Below, in pieces: positions 34,418 through 42,619 of a DNA stretch of 52,945 nt. Position 1 is the stretch's first letter. The number at the start of each line of letters is the position of its first letter. A program made the position numbers and the translations under genes. Origin of the DNA: an uncultured Bacteroidota bacterium (GTDB taxonomy: Bacteria; Bacteroidota; Bacteroidia; Bacteroidales; UBA12077); the NCBI GenBank assembly GCA_913055635.1, contig CAJXLK010000033.1, forward strand, positions 1 through 52,945, in the 5' to 3' direction. The notes under the pieces are model-generated. The model did not search any database. It was not told the DNA's origin and saw nothing but the letters and a program-made list of their open reading frames with translations.

Positions 34418-35224
34418 TTAAGAATGCTCCTTTTGCAGGTATCTTTGGATATGATGCAGGAATTCATCAAAGATATGATGGCTTCCGGCCACCATTTCCT
34501 GGTTGAAAATGTATTGATCACCCCCGGAAAAGTCGGACACTTTTCCGCCTGCCTGGCGAACAATGAATGAGCCGGCTGCTACATCCCATGGTTTGAGGCT
34601 GTATTCATAAAAAGCTTCAAATCTTCCGCATGCCGTGTAACAAAGGTCGGTGGCCGCTGACCCGAATCGCCTGATCCCATGGGAATTCCTCATGAAATAC
34701 TCCAGTGATTCCATATAGGGCTGCAAGCGGGAAAAATCGTTGTATGGGAAGCCTGTCGCCACGATGCTCTCCCCGATCGTCGGGGTCTGGGAAACCCGGA
34801 TCTTTTCCCCGTTCTTGTAAGCCCCTGCTCCTTCCCATGCGTAGAACATCTCATCGAAACTCAATTCATGAACAACCCCCAAAATGATCCGACCCTGATG
34901 GCTTAAAGCAATGCTGATGGCAAAAGGGGTGATCCCGTGTATATAATTGGTGGTCCCGTCCAGAGGGTCTACAATCCAGTTGTATTCACTTCCCTTTTTA
35001 TCGGTGGTGTCTTCTTCCACGATGAATCCAGCCTCTGGCAGGATCTGCTTTAATCCCTCTACCAGCTTTTCTTCGGATTGGGTGTCAACGCTGGTTACAA
35101 AATCATGCAATCCCTTGGATGCAATATGCTCGGAAGTTAATTTGTCCCATTCGGAAAGGATGTATTGACCCGTTTGTCTGCATAATTCCCGGACCTGCCG
35201 GGTGATCTCTTCTAATTGGTTCAT
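34418..35224 (-). CDS. Inositol monophosphatase family protein
   Basis: The 268-residue phosphatase has the metal-binding motifs of the family: IVEEDT (E70, E71), WIVDPLDGTTNYIHG with D86 and D89, and KPWDVAAGSFIVRQAGG near residue 213. Members act on inositol phosphates, 3'-phosphoadenosine phosphate (CysQ) or sugar phosphates; the motif spacing fits the SuhB/IMPase group, but the substrate is not certain. It is upstream of the acyltransferase gene and downstream of a strongly palindromic stretch. Confidence 0.9.
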   Translation of the reverse strand: MNQLEEITRQVRELCRQTGQYILSEWDKLTSEHIASKGLHDFVTSVDTQSEEKLVEGLKQILPEAGFIVEEDTTDKKGSEYNWIVDPLDGTTNYIHGITPFAISIALSHQGRIILGVVHELSFDEMFYAWEGAGAYKNGEKIRVSQTPTIGESIVATGFPYNDFSRLQPYMESLEYFMRNSHGIRRFGSAATDLCYTACGRFEAFYEYSLKPWDVAAGSFIVRQAGGKVSDFSGGDQYIFNQEMVAGSHHIFDEFLHHIQRYLQKEHS

Positions 35225-35277
35225 ATGGAGTGATGGTCTTTTAAATACAACATCTGTTTAAAAAACAATTGTTACTG

Positions 35278-35345
35278 TTCGCAAGAAGACCTGGACCTAA
35301 ATATGGGTCCCCCAGGTGGGGTTGTCCTCTGGTTTAGCTTGCGAA
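35278..35345. repeat. 68-bp imperfect palindrome
   Basis: TTCGCAAG at the left end pairs perfectly with CTTGCGAA at the right end. Inside, ACCTGG pairs with CCAGGT and GACC with GGTC, so the stretch folds as a branched or bulged hairpin. It lies between mtaB and the phosphatase gene and would be transcribed leftward. It may be a remnant of a small non-autonomous element or an RNA processing site. Confidence 0.45.
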
Positions 35346-35395
35346 GCATATTCAATGTTAAATTATTATAAAGTAGGTTTGAATTGGCTCAGGTT

Positions 35396-36688
35396 TTAAT
35401 GTTGAGGGATGCCTTTGAGGGTCCCATCCCGGTTAATCTGTTGTAAATATACATCTTTTATCTGGCCGGCCAAAGAGGGGCGGCTGGGTGTGGAAACCCG
35501 GATATAATTATCGGTAAACCCGGATATATTCCCATTTTTCATGTTTTTTTCAAACAGCACGGGACGGGTTTGACCGACATGAGCGGTATAAAAGTTATAT
35601 TTTTTCTTTTCAGCCAGTTCCTGGACCATGTGGCTGCGGGCCTTAATGGTTTTTCCGGGAATTTTGGGGTTCATTGTCTCTGCCGGTGTCCCGGGTCTGG
35701 CCGAAAAGGAGAAAACGTGGTAATAGCTGACATCCAGTTTTTGCAGGAAATCAAATGTTTTTTGGAACCGGGAGGCATCTTCTCCCGGAAAACCAACGAT
35801 CAGGTCTACACCGATGAAGGCATCGGGCAGCCTATCGCGGATCAGGTGAGACTTTTCCTCGAAGAGTTCTTTGTTGTAGCGGCGGCGCATCTTTCCGAGT
35901 ATTTCGTTGTTGCCTGATTGAAGGGGCATGTGGAAATGGGGCAGGAATTTGTCGGATTGGGCAACAAAGCTTACGATGGATTCATTCAGCAGGTTGGGTT
36001 CAATCGAGGAAATCCGATAGCGTTCGATGCCGGGGACCTTTTCCAGGGCCTGTATCAAATCCAGGAATGATTCGCCGGTGGATTTTCCAAAATCCCCGAT
36101 GTTAACCCCGGTCAGTATAATCTCTTTGGCACCGGCTGCGCCCAGTTGCTCGGCCTGGGCCACGATCTCGCGCACCGGCTGATTCCTGCTTTTACCCCGG
36201 GCAGCAGGTATGGTGCAGTAAGCACAACGGTAATCACATCCATCCTGAACTTTCAGAAAGGAACGGGTGCGATCGCCCCAGGAGTAAGCCGGATGATAAC
36301 CCGGGGCGGATACAAGCGATGCGGTGTGCACCCGGGATGTCTCTCCATGCTCCCATGCCTGAAGATGTTCAGCAAGATTGAATTTTTCTTCATTCCCCAG
36401 GATCAGATCAATCCCGGGCAGCCGCGCTATTTTGTTCGCCTCGAGCTGGGCATAGCATCCAACCATCACCACCCGCGCATCGGGATTCTGGTTGCGGGCC
36501 TTCCTGGCGGCCTCCTCGCTTTTCTTATCCGCCCTGGCCGTTACCGAGCAGGTATTGATTACATAAACATCGGCTTTTTCATTAAAGTCAACCTGCTGAT
36601 AACCATGTCCCTCCAGTGTTCGGGCTATGGTCGACGTTTCGGCAAAATTTAGCTTGCAGCCCAATGTATGAAAAGCTACTTTTTTCAC
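35396..36688 (-). CDS. mtaB: tRNA threonylcarbamoyladenosine methylthiotransferase
   Basis: The 430-residue radical SAM enzyme adds a methylthio group to t6A37 of tRNA. The UPF0004 domain has its three cysteines in TLGCKLNF, NTCSV and VGCYAQ. The radical SAM cluster is CDYRCAYC, a CxxxCxxC motif, followed by ARGKSRN. The C-terminal TRAM-like domain runs from about AHVGQTRPVLFEK. LGCKLN rather than LGCPKN places it with MtaB and not RimO or MiaB. The frame is open to a TTG at 36724, but GTG at 36688 directly before KKVAFHTLGC fits the family start. Confidence 0.93.
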   Translation of the reverse strand: MKKVAFHTLGCKLNFAETSTIARTLEGHGYQQVDFNEKADVYVINTCSVTARADKKSEEAARKARNQNPDARVVMVGCYAQLEANKIARLPGIDLILGNEEKFNLAEHLQAWEHGETSRVHTASLVSAPGYHPAYSWGDRTRSFLKVQDGCDYRCAYCTIPAARGKSRNQPVREIVAQAEQLGAAGAKEIILTGVNIGDFGKSTGESFLDLIQALEKVPGIERYRISSIEPNLLNESIVSFVAQSDKFLPHFHMPLQSGNNEILGKMRRRYNKELFEEKSHLIRDRLPDAFIGVDLIVGFPGEDASRFQKTFDFLQKLDVSYYHVFSFSARPGTPAETMNPKIPGKTIKARSHMVQELAEKKKYNFYTAHVGQTRPVLFEKNMKNGNISGFTDNYIRVSTPSRPSLAGQIKDVYLQQINRDGTLKGIPQH

Positions 36689-36737
36689 ATCCACTTCGTT
36701 GTATGAGGATGCAAAACTACACAATTCTAACTACAAT

Positions 36738-37637
36738 TCAGACACCCACATGGCTCTTATAATTATAGTAAAGCTGGCGAACGATGCCGTCGGCCACGCC
36801 GAATTTGGGGACCAGTATGCTTTTGGCATTCGACCATTTCATTACCTGCATAAAGAGCCGGGCTGCCGGGATGATTACATCAGCCCGGTCGGGATTGAGC
36901 CCCAGCACCCTTACCCTTTCTTCCATGGTATAGGGCAGGATCTGGTCATATATTTTCCGGATTTCCTGGTAGGGGATCGGGCTCATGTATTTGATGCCGG
37001 TAAGTTTGGCGATTTTATTGATGTTTCCTCCCGAACCGATGATTTGCAGGGAGGGGTATTGCTGGCGGGCCCGGCCGAGAAAACGCTGCATCCGGTCGTA
37101 TTCGTCGGGCTCTGCCTTATCCTTGAGGATCCGGATGGTTCCAATGTTGAAGGAATAAGACATCTCCACTTTGTTTTGGGCGAAAAGGGTGATTTCGGTG
37201 CTGCCCCCACCCACATCCACATAGAGGTAGGAGCGGGTATTATCGATCAGATCAACGATCCGGTTGGAATAGATGATTTCTGCCTCGGTTTGCCCATCGA
37301 TGATTTCAATTTCGATGCCTGTTCGGTTTCGCACCAGGTCGACCAGCTGCGGCCCGTTTTCGGCTTCACGCATGGCCGATGTGGCGCAAGCTCTGAAATC
37401 GATCACATTGTGCACGTTGATCAAATGGTGAAAGGCATGCATGGTACTGATCAGCATTTGCCTTTTGACTTCCCCGATGCGCCCCTGGTGAAATACATCA
37501 TAGCCCAGGCGCACCGGTACCCTTACCAGTGAGGCCTTCTTGAAAGTGACCTTGTCCTGGTATTCGATGACATTGGAAAAAAGCAGCCTCACGGCATTCG
37601 TCCCAATGTCGATGGCAGCGAACTTGAGTAGATTCAA
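36738..37637 (-). CDS. Ppx/GppA phosphatase family protein
   Basis: The 299-residue actin-fold protein has AAIDIGTNAVRLLF (phosphate 1), VDVGGGSTEITLF (phosphate 2) and IIGSGGNINKIAKL (adenosine/phosphate) motifs. It is the short form, without the C-terminal HD domain of E. coli Ppx. Members remove phosphate from polyphosphate or convert pppGpp to ppGpp. It ends 49 bp from the mtaB start and follows the SixA-like gene by 21 bp, so these may form one transcript. Confidence 0.9.
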   Translation of the reverse strand: MNLLKFAAIDIGTNAVRLLFSNVIEYQDKVTFKKASLVRVPVRLGYDVFHQGRIGEVKRQMLISTMHAFHHLINVHNVIDFRACATSAMREAENGPQLVDLVRNRTGIEIEIIDGQTEAEIIYSNRIVDLIDNTRSYLYVDVGGGSTEITLFAQNKVEMSYSFNIGTIRILKDKAEPDEYDRMQRFLGRARQQYPSLQIIGSGGNINKIAKLTGIKYMSPIPYQEIRKIYDQILPYTMEERVRVLGLNPDRADVIIPAARLFMQVMKWSNAKSILVPKFGVADGIVRQLYYNYKSHVGV

Positions 37638-37658
37638 CGGCAGGGCCCTTTATGGTTG

Positions 37659-38165
37659 TTATTTTTTCTTGTTTTTGGGATAATCCACCCACTCTTTGCT
37701 CAGGTTGTCTTTTCCGATCCGGCTCCACTGATCGGCATCAAACTCAAGGCAGACAATGCCATTGGTCGGGAGGTTGTCCAGCTCCTGTGAAAGGAAAAGA
37801 TTCGCCAGGTCAGTGAAGGTGGGATTGTGCCCAAAAATCATCACCGTTGATGTTTCCCCAGGGGTTTGACGGATCACATCCAAAATATCCTGTTCATCAC
37901 CATTGTAGAATATCTCCCGGAGTTCAACCTGATCCAGGGGATGGTCGAGCCCACGGGCAAATATCATGGCCGTATGAAGGGCACGGGCTGCAGGGCTGCT
38001 GATGAGCATCTCCGGGGTGATATGCTGCGATTTAATCCGCCCGGCCATGTCATAGGCCTCGTGGATGCCCCTTTCCTTGAGGTGGCGATCAATATCCGAA
38101 ATGTTGTCGTATTGACGCGAGCTCTTGCCGTGTCTCACGATGAGCAGTGTCTTGCGATTTGCCAT
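37659..38165 (-). CDS. Histidine phosphatase family protein (SixA-like)
   Basis: The 168-residue protein has the phosphoglycerate-mutase/SixA fold. The catalytic RHG motif is in LLIVRHGKSSR, the second conserved arginine in SSPAARALHTA, and the second histidine in MIFGHNPTFTDLA. SixA dephosphorylates histidine phosphotransfer proteins in E. coli; here the substrate is unknown. It is upstream of the Ppx/GppA gene by 21 bp. Confidence 0.9.
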   Translation of the reverse strand: MANRKTLLIVRHGKSSRQYDNISDIDRHLKERGIHEAYDMAGRIKSQHITPEMLISSPAARALHTAMIFARGLDHPLDQVELREIFYNGDEQDILDVIRQTPGETSTVMIFGHNPTFTDLANLFLSQELDNLPTNGIVCLEFDADQWSRIGKDNLSKEWVDYPKNKKK

Positions 38166-38206
38166 GATTAAAAAATTTGGTTAAACGCTAATGGTTGGTC
38201 AATTTT

Positions 38207-38251
38207 AATGAACCTCTCCTATCAAATCAAAGAGATTTGATGGGGTTCATT
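38207..38251. repeat. 45-bp inverted repeat between phoH and sixA-like genes
   Basis: AATGAACC pairs with GGTTCATT and, inside, ATCAAATC pairs with GATTTGAT across AAAGA, separated by a small internal loop. There is no adjacent T-run, so it is not a clear intrinsic terminator; it may end the phoH transcript by another route or act on the following gene. Confidence 0.5.
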
Positions 38252-38328
38252 ATTTAAATCGCTTGTTGATAATCAATGAAAAAAATAATGGTCCATTCTC
38301 TTTTGGAATATCATCAAAATTTTTGGTT

Positions 38329-39651
38329 TTACAATAAATCGCTGGCCAGCTCAGCCAGATAGCTTCTTTCGCCTTTCACCAGATTGACATGGGCAAAGAT
38401 ATCCTGCCCGAGCATCTTATCGGTCAGGTAACTCAGCCCGTTCGACTTCATGTCCAGGTAAGGCGAATCGATTTGCTGGATGTCGCCGGTAAAAACCATC
38501 TTGGTGCCTTCTCCGGCCCGGGTGATGATGGTTTTGATTTCATGCGGTGTCAGATTCTGGGCCTCATCCACAATGAAATACACATTCGACAGGCTCCTTC
38601 CCCGGATATAAGCCAGGGGGCTGATCACCAGTTTGCCACTGTCCTGCATTTCCTCTATCTTTTTGTATTCCCGGCTGTTCAATTTATATTGATTTTTGAT
38701 CACCGCCAGGTTATCATATAAGGGCGTCATATAAGGGGTAATCTTTTCATTGACGTCGCCGGGCAGGTAGCCCAGGTCACGGTTGGCCAAAGGAACGATG
38801 GGGCGGGCCAGCAGGATCTGATTGAATTTTTTTTCCAGGTGAAGGGCAGTGGCCAGGGCCAGTAATGTCTTACCTGTTCCGGCTTTTCCGGTCAGCGCCA
38901 CCAGCTCGATCTCCATCCGCGAGAGGGCATCCACCGAAAAGGTTTGCTCGGCATTGCGCGGATTGATCCCATACATCCTTTTCTTTTCAACCCGCGTAAA
39001 TACCCGGTCGTAGGGGTCATAATGGGCCAGGGCACTGGAACGATCACTCTTGAAGATGAAATATTGATGGGCAAAAGCCTTCAGGCTAACAGCTTCCTGC
39101 TCGACGCCTTCTTCCCCCTGGTAAAGCCGGTCGATCAAATCCGCATCTACATTTTCATGGACCTCGATGTTGCGGTTCAACGGCTCAATGTCGGTGACTT
39201 TATCCGATTCATAGTCCTGCGACTGGATGCCCAGTGATTTGGCTTTAAGCCTTAAATTGATGTCTTTGCTGATCAGTATCACCTGCTGACCCTGGTATTT
39301 TTCCTTCAGGTGCTCTGTGATCGAGAGAATCCGGTGATCCGGCGTGGCTTCCGGAAATGAGGTCTGAATTTTCTGTGAAAAAGGATGCCCCGTCTCTACA
39401 GAGAGTTTACCCAATCCCCTGCCCAATGGCAACCCCCCGTTAAACAACCTGTCACCGGCGATCTGGTTGAGTTCCCTGGTGAACTCCCGGGCATGGAAGT
39501 TGATGATGTCATTGCCCTTTTTAAGTTTGTCGAGCTCTTCCAGCACCACAATGGGCAGGACAATGTCATGCTCCTGGAAATTATAGATGCACCGGAAGTC
39601 ATGAAGGATGACATTGGTGTCAATGACAAAGATTTTTTTGGCAGGGGGCAT
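38329..39651 (-). CDS. PhoH family protein with N-terminal PIN domain
   Basis: The 440-residue protein joins a PIN ribonuclease domain (residues 1-150; acidic residues D11 in FVIDTNVILHD, D105 in TPDHRILS, D130) to a PhoH ATPase/helicase domain. Walker A is GKAGTGKT at 255-262, Walker B is IVDEAQNLTPHE, and MVFTGDIQQID follows. Such PhoH2-like proteins act as RNA helicase-nucleases, some in toxin-antitoxin pairs; no antitoxin gene is adjacent here, so a housekeeping RNA role is more likely. It is divergent from the nitroreductase gene. Confidence 0.93.
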   Translation of the reverse strand: MPPAKKIFVIDTNVILHDFRCIYNFQEHDIVLPIVVLEELDKLKKGNDIINFHAREFTRELNQIAGDRLFNGGLPLGRGLGKLSVETGHPFSQKIQTSFPEATPDHRILSITEHLKEKYQGQQVILISKDINLRLKAKSLGIQSQDYESDKVTDIEPLNRNIEVHENVDADLIDRLYQGEEGVEQEAVSLKAFAHQYFIFKSDRSSALAHYDPYDRVFTRVEKKRMYGINPRNAEQTFSVDALSRMEIELVALTGKAGTGKTLLALATALHLEKKFNQILLARPIVPLANRDLGYLPGDVNEKITPYMTPLYDNLAVIKNQYKLNSREYKKIEEMQDSGKLVISPLAYIRGRSLSNVYFIVDEAQNLTPHEIKTIITRAGEGTKMVFTGDIQQIDSPYLDMKSNGLSYLTDKMLGQDIFAHVNLVKGERSYLAELASDLL

Positions 39652-39765
39652 AGAACGAATTAATTTTGTATAGATAAATGTAGTAAAAAAAAAGACAGGG
39701 AGGGAATCCTGGATTTTGAAGTTTTTAACAAATCTTAAAAAGACAAGCCCTTAAAATGATACATT

Positions 39766-40275
39766 ATGGATTTATATGAAGGATTGATTACGCGGCGGAG
39801 CATCCGTTCATTCAAAAATCAGGAAATCCCCCATGTGGAGATCGAGCAGGTTATACGAGCCGGTATGTATGCTCCCTCGGCAGTAAACTGTCAGCCCTGG
39901 CATTTTATGGTGATTGATCAGCGGCAGTTGTTGGACCGGATCAGGGCTATACATCCCTATTCGGGTATGCTGTCTCAGGCACCTGCCGCGGTCTTGATCT
40001 GTGGCGACCAACAGCTGGAACATGCCCCTGGTTATTGGGTGGTGGACTGCGGGGCTGCCACCCAGAATATCTTGCTGGCGGCCCATTCGAAGGGGCTGGG
40101 TTCGGTCTGGCTGGGACTGCACCCGCGGGAAGAACGGAAAGAAGGGATTCGCCACCTTTTTAAGCTCCCTTCTCATATACAGCCTTTTGCCCTGGTTGCC
40201 CTGGGTTATCCCAATGAACAAAAGGATACCCCGGAACGTTTTGACCCCCATAAGGTTTATTATAATCAGTGGTAG
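39766..40275 (+). CDS. Nitroreductase family protein
   Basis: The 169-residue flavoprotein has the typical N-terminus (LITRRSIRSFKNQEI), the APSAVNCQPWHFMVI block for FMN, and LGSVWLGLHPREERK near the end. The natural substrate is unknown; members reduce nitro compounds or quinones with NAD(P)H. The stop codon is 18 bp before the start of folC, so the two are cotranscribed. Confidence 0.92.
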   Translation: MDLYEGLITRRSIRSFKNQEIPHVEIEQVIRAGMYAPSAVNCQPWHFMVIDQRQLLDRIRAIHPYSGMLSQAPAAVLICGDQQLEHAPGYWVVDCGAATQNILLAAHSKGLGSVWLGLHPREERKEGIRHLFKLPSHIQPFALVALGYPNEQKDTPERFDPHKVYYNQW

Positions 40276-40293
40276 ATGAGAGGGAGGTTTCCA

Positions 40294-41589
40294 ATGAACT
40301 ATCACCAGGCTTTAGCGTGGATGTATGAGCGCATCCCGATGTATCAGCGTCAGGGCCGGGCGGCCTATAAGGGGGATTTGTCCAGAACCCGGGCTTTGGA
40401 TGCCCATATGAACCATCCCCATCGGGCTTTTCGCTCGATTCATGTAGGGGGTACCAATGGCAAAGGTTCAGTGGCTCATATGCTGGCCGCCGTGCTTCAG
40501 ACAGCCGGATACCGGGTGGGGCTGTATACTTCTCCTCATCTCAAGGATTTTCGTGAACGCATCCGGGTGAACGGACAAATGGTCGATCAGGCTTTTGTTG
40601 CCCGTTTCATAGGAGATCACCGCGATCGTTTTCAACAGATCGCCCCTTCCTTTTTTGAACTTTCCGTGGTCATGGCCTTTGAGTACTTCCGGCAGCAACA
40701 AGTGGATGTGGCCGTGGTGGAAGTGGGTCTTGGGGGCCGGCTCGATTCAACCAATGTTGTTGACCCGCTGATATCGGTGATCACCAACATCAGCCTTGAT
40801 CATACCCAGTTTTTGGGCCACACCCCCGAAGAGATCGCCCGGGAAAAGGCCGGCATCATTAAACCTGCCCGCCCGGTGGTAGTGGGCGAGTATGACCGGC
40901 AAACTGCAAGCGTGTTTCAACAAAAGGCTGCCTCCTCGCAAAGCCCCCTGTGGTTCGCCGACCAGCAATATCAGATTTATCCGGCCGACGAGCAGGAAAG
41001 AAATATAACTTTTCCCTGTTACAGCGTCTTCTCAGGCCATCGTGAAGTCTATGCCCGCCTGTGTACCGATATGGCTGGCCCTTACCAGGCCACCAACCTG
41101 ATTACTGCCCTACGGGTGCTCGATGTGCTCCATGATCTGGACATTGTCTTTTCCGGAGAACATATTGCCCGTGGGCTGGCCAATGTCTCCGGTATTACCG
41201 GTTTCAAAGGCAGATGGTTTATCCTTCAGAAAAATCCCCTGGTCATTTGCGATACCGCCCATAATCAGGCCGGGCTCAAGGTCAATATTCAGCAGGTGGA
41301 AAGAATCCGCCAGGGAACACTCCATTTTGTCCTGAGTTTTGTCAACGACAAACAACTTGATGCCATCTTGCAGTTGTTCCCCCCTTCCGAATGTTACTAT
41401 TTCACCCGCTCTAGCATCGAGCGGGCCCTGGATGAAAATACCCTCGCTCAAACTGCCCTTCGTTACGGCCTCGAGGGAGAGGCTTTTGCTGACCCCCATC
41501 GTGCCCTCCAGCAGGCCCGGGAAAATGCCTCGCCCGAAGACCTGATTTATGTCGGGGGCAGTACCTTCCTGGTCAGCGAGCTGATCTGA
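40294..41589 (+). CDS. folC: Folylpolyglutamate synthase / dihydrofolate synthase
   Basis: The 431-residue Mur-ligase-family enzyme adds glutamate to folates. Its P-loop is HVGGTNGKGSVAHML, and SPHLKDFRERIRVNG is the folate-binding signature. VVEVGLGGRLDSTNVVDP and the HTQFLGHTPEEIAREKAGI block follow. The frame is open from an ATG at 40276, but the ATG at 40294 is preceded by GGGAGGT, the best ribosome-binding site, and starts the family's usual NYHQALAW. It lies behind the nitroreductase gene. Confidence 0.93.
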   Translation: MNYHQALAWMYERIPMYQRQGRAAYKGDLSRTRALDAHMNHPHRAFRSIHVGGTNGKGSVAHMLAAVLQTAGYRVGLYTSPHLKDFRERIRVNGQMVDQAFVARFIGDHRDRFQQIAPSFFELSVVMAFEYFRQQQVDVAVVEVGLGGRLDSTNVVDPLISVITNISLDHTQFLGHTPEEIAREKAGIIKPARPVVVGEYDRQTASVFQQKAASSQSPLWFADQQYQIYPADEQERNITFPCYSVFSGHREVYARLCTDMAGPYQATNLITALRVLDVLHDLDIVFSGEHIARGLANVSGITGFKGRWFILQKNPLVICDTAHNQAGLKVNIQQVERIRQGTLHFVLSFVNDKQLDAILQLFPPSECYYFTRSSIERALDENTLAQTALRYGLEGEAFADPHRALQQARENASPEDLIYVGGSTFLVSELI

Positions 41590-41696
41590 ACAACATGATT
41601 TAACCCCTCATGTGATGTCAAATTATCATTTTTGTTCTAAATTTAATACGCTTTTATTGGCAACCGGTTCAGGTAACTGTGCTCTTTTAACCCATG

Positions 41697-41717
41697 GGCC
41701 AGGTAGAAGGCCTGGCC
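41697..41717 (+). other. Hairpin in the folC-SDR intergenic region
   Basis: GGCCAGG and CCTGGCC form a perfect 7-bp stem with a seven-base loop, followed by a GC-rich palindrome and no T-run. It lies in the probable 5' leader of the SDR gene. Confidence 0.4.
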
Positions 41718-41773
41718 TGAATGGCCCCGGGCCCTGAACTCTTGTTGAAGCAAACACCAAAAAACTAAGCCCT

Positions 41774-42583
41774 ATGAGCAAATATGTACTAATCACAGGA
41801 TCTACAGACGGAATCGGCAAGCAGTCAGCCATTGATCTGGCTAAAAAGGGTTACTATGTATTGGTACACGGACGAAGTGATGAATCGGTGCGCCAGGCGC
41901 TGGAAGAAATCGGGTCGGCCTCCGGCCGGGACGATTTGGATGGATTTTCCTCAAATTTTGAGTCCCTCCGCCAAGTCTATGAGATGGCCCAAAACATTAA
42001 GCAGCAGTACGATCATTTGGATATACTGATCAATAATGCCGGAATCTTTCAAAAGGAGCGGGAGATGACCGGAGATGGGTACGAGAAGACCTTCCAGGTC
42101 AATTACCTGGCCCATTATCTTTTGACCCGGCTTCTGCTGGGTTTGTTGGAAAAAAGTGAAAGTGCCCGTGTGGTAAACGTCTCTTCCATGGTGCATGCCA
42201 CCGCCATTGATTTTGACAACCTGCAGGGCGAACAGGATTTTATGGGTTCAAAGGCTTATGGCATTTCCAAGCTGTGCAATGTCCTGTTCTCCTATAAGTT
42301 GGCCCGCGAAACCGAGGCCAGCCACATCACTTCCAATTGTCTTCATCCCGGGGTGATCAGCACCAAATTGCTAAAACAACATTATGGCGACATTGGCTCT
42401 GCAGTTGAGGAAGGAACAGAGAATGTAGTTTATGTGGCTACTTCTGAAGACATAGAAGGGGTTTCCGGCAAATATTTTGTCAATCAAATGCCCCAGAGTT
42501 CTGCCACTGTTTCCTATGAACCCCATGTTCAGGACAAATTATGGGATGTCAGTGAACAGATGGTGGCCCGGTATTTAAAATAA
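41774..42583 (+). CDS. Short-chain dehydrogenase/reductase
   Basis: The 269-residue SDR has the NAD(P) motif TGSTDGIG at 7-14, NNAG in ILINNAGIFQ, the VNVSSMVH serine and the YxxxK pair in KAYGISKL. The order and the C-terminal CLHPGVISTKLLKQHYG resemble retinol-dehydrogenase-like SDRs. The substrate is unknown. It lies 184 bp past folC and is followed after 36 bp by the BCCT transporter gene. Confidence 0.92.
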   Translation: MSKYVLITGSTDGIGKQSAIDLAKKGYYVLVHGRSDESVRQALEEIGSASGRDDLDGFSSNFESLRQVYEMAQNIKQQYDHLDILINNAGIFQKEREMTGDGYEKTFQVNYLAHYLLTRLLLGLLEKSESARVVNVSSMVHATAIDFDNLQGEQDFMGSKAYGISKLCNVLFSYKLARETEASHITSNCLHPGVISTKLLKQHYGDIGSAVEEGTENVVYVATSEDIEGVSGKYFVNQMPQSSATVSYEPHVQDKLWDVSEQMVARYLK

Positions 42584-42619
42584 TGTGGAGCATTTAACCC
42601 ATTAACAAACGCATGGTCC

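Noticed and set aside
38329-39651. PIN-PhoH toxin-antitoxin module
   Set aside because: PhoH2 antitoxins are short genes directly upstream; here the upstream region holds a divergent nitroreductase gene and no small open frame.
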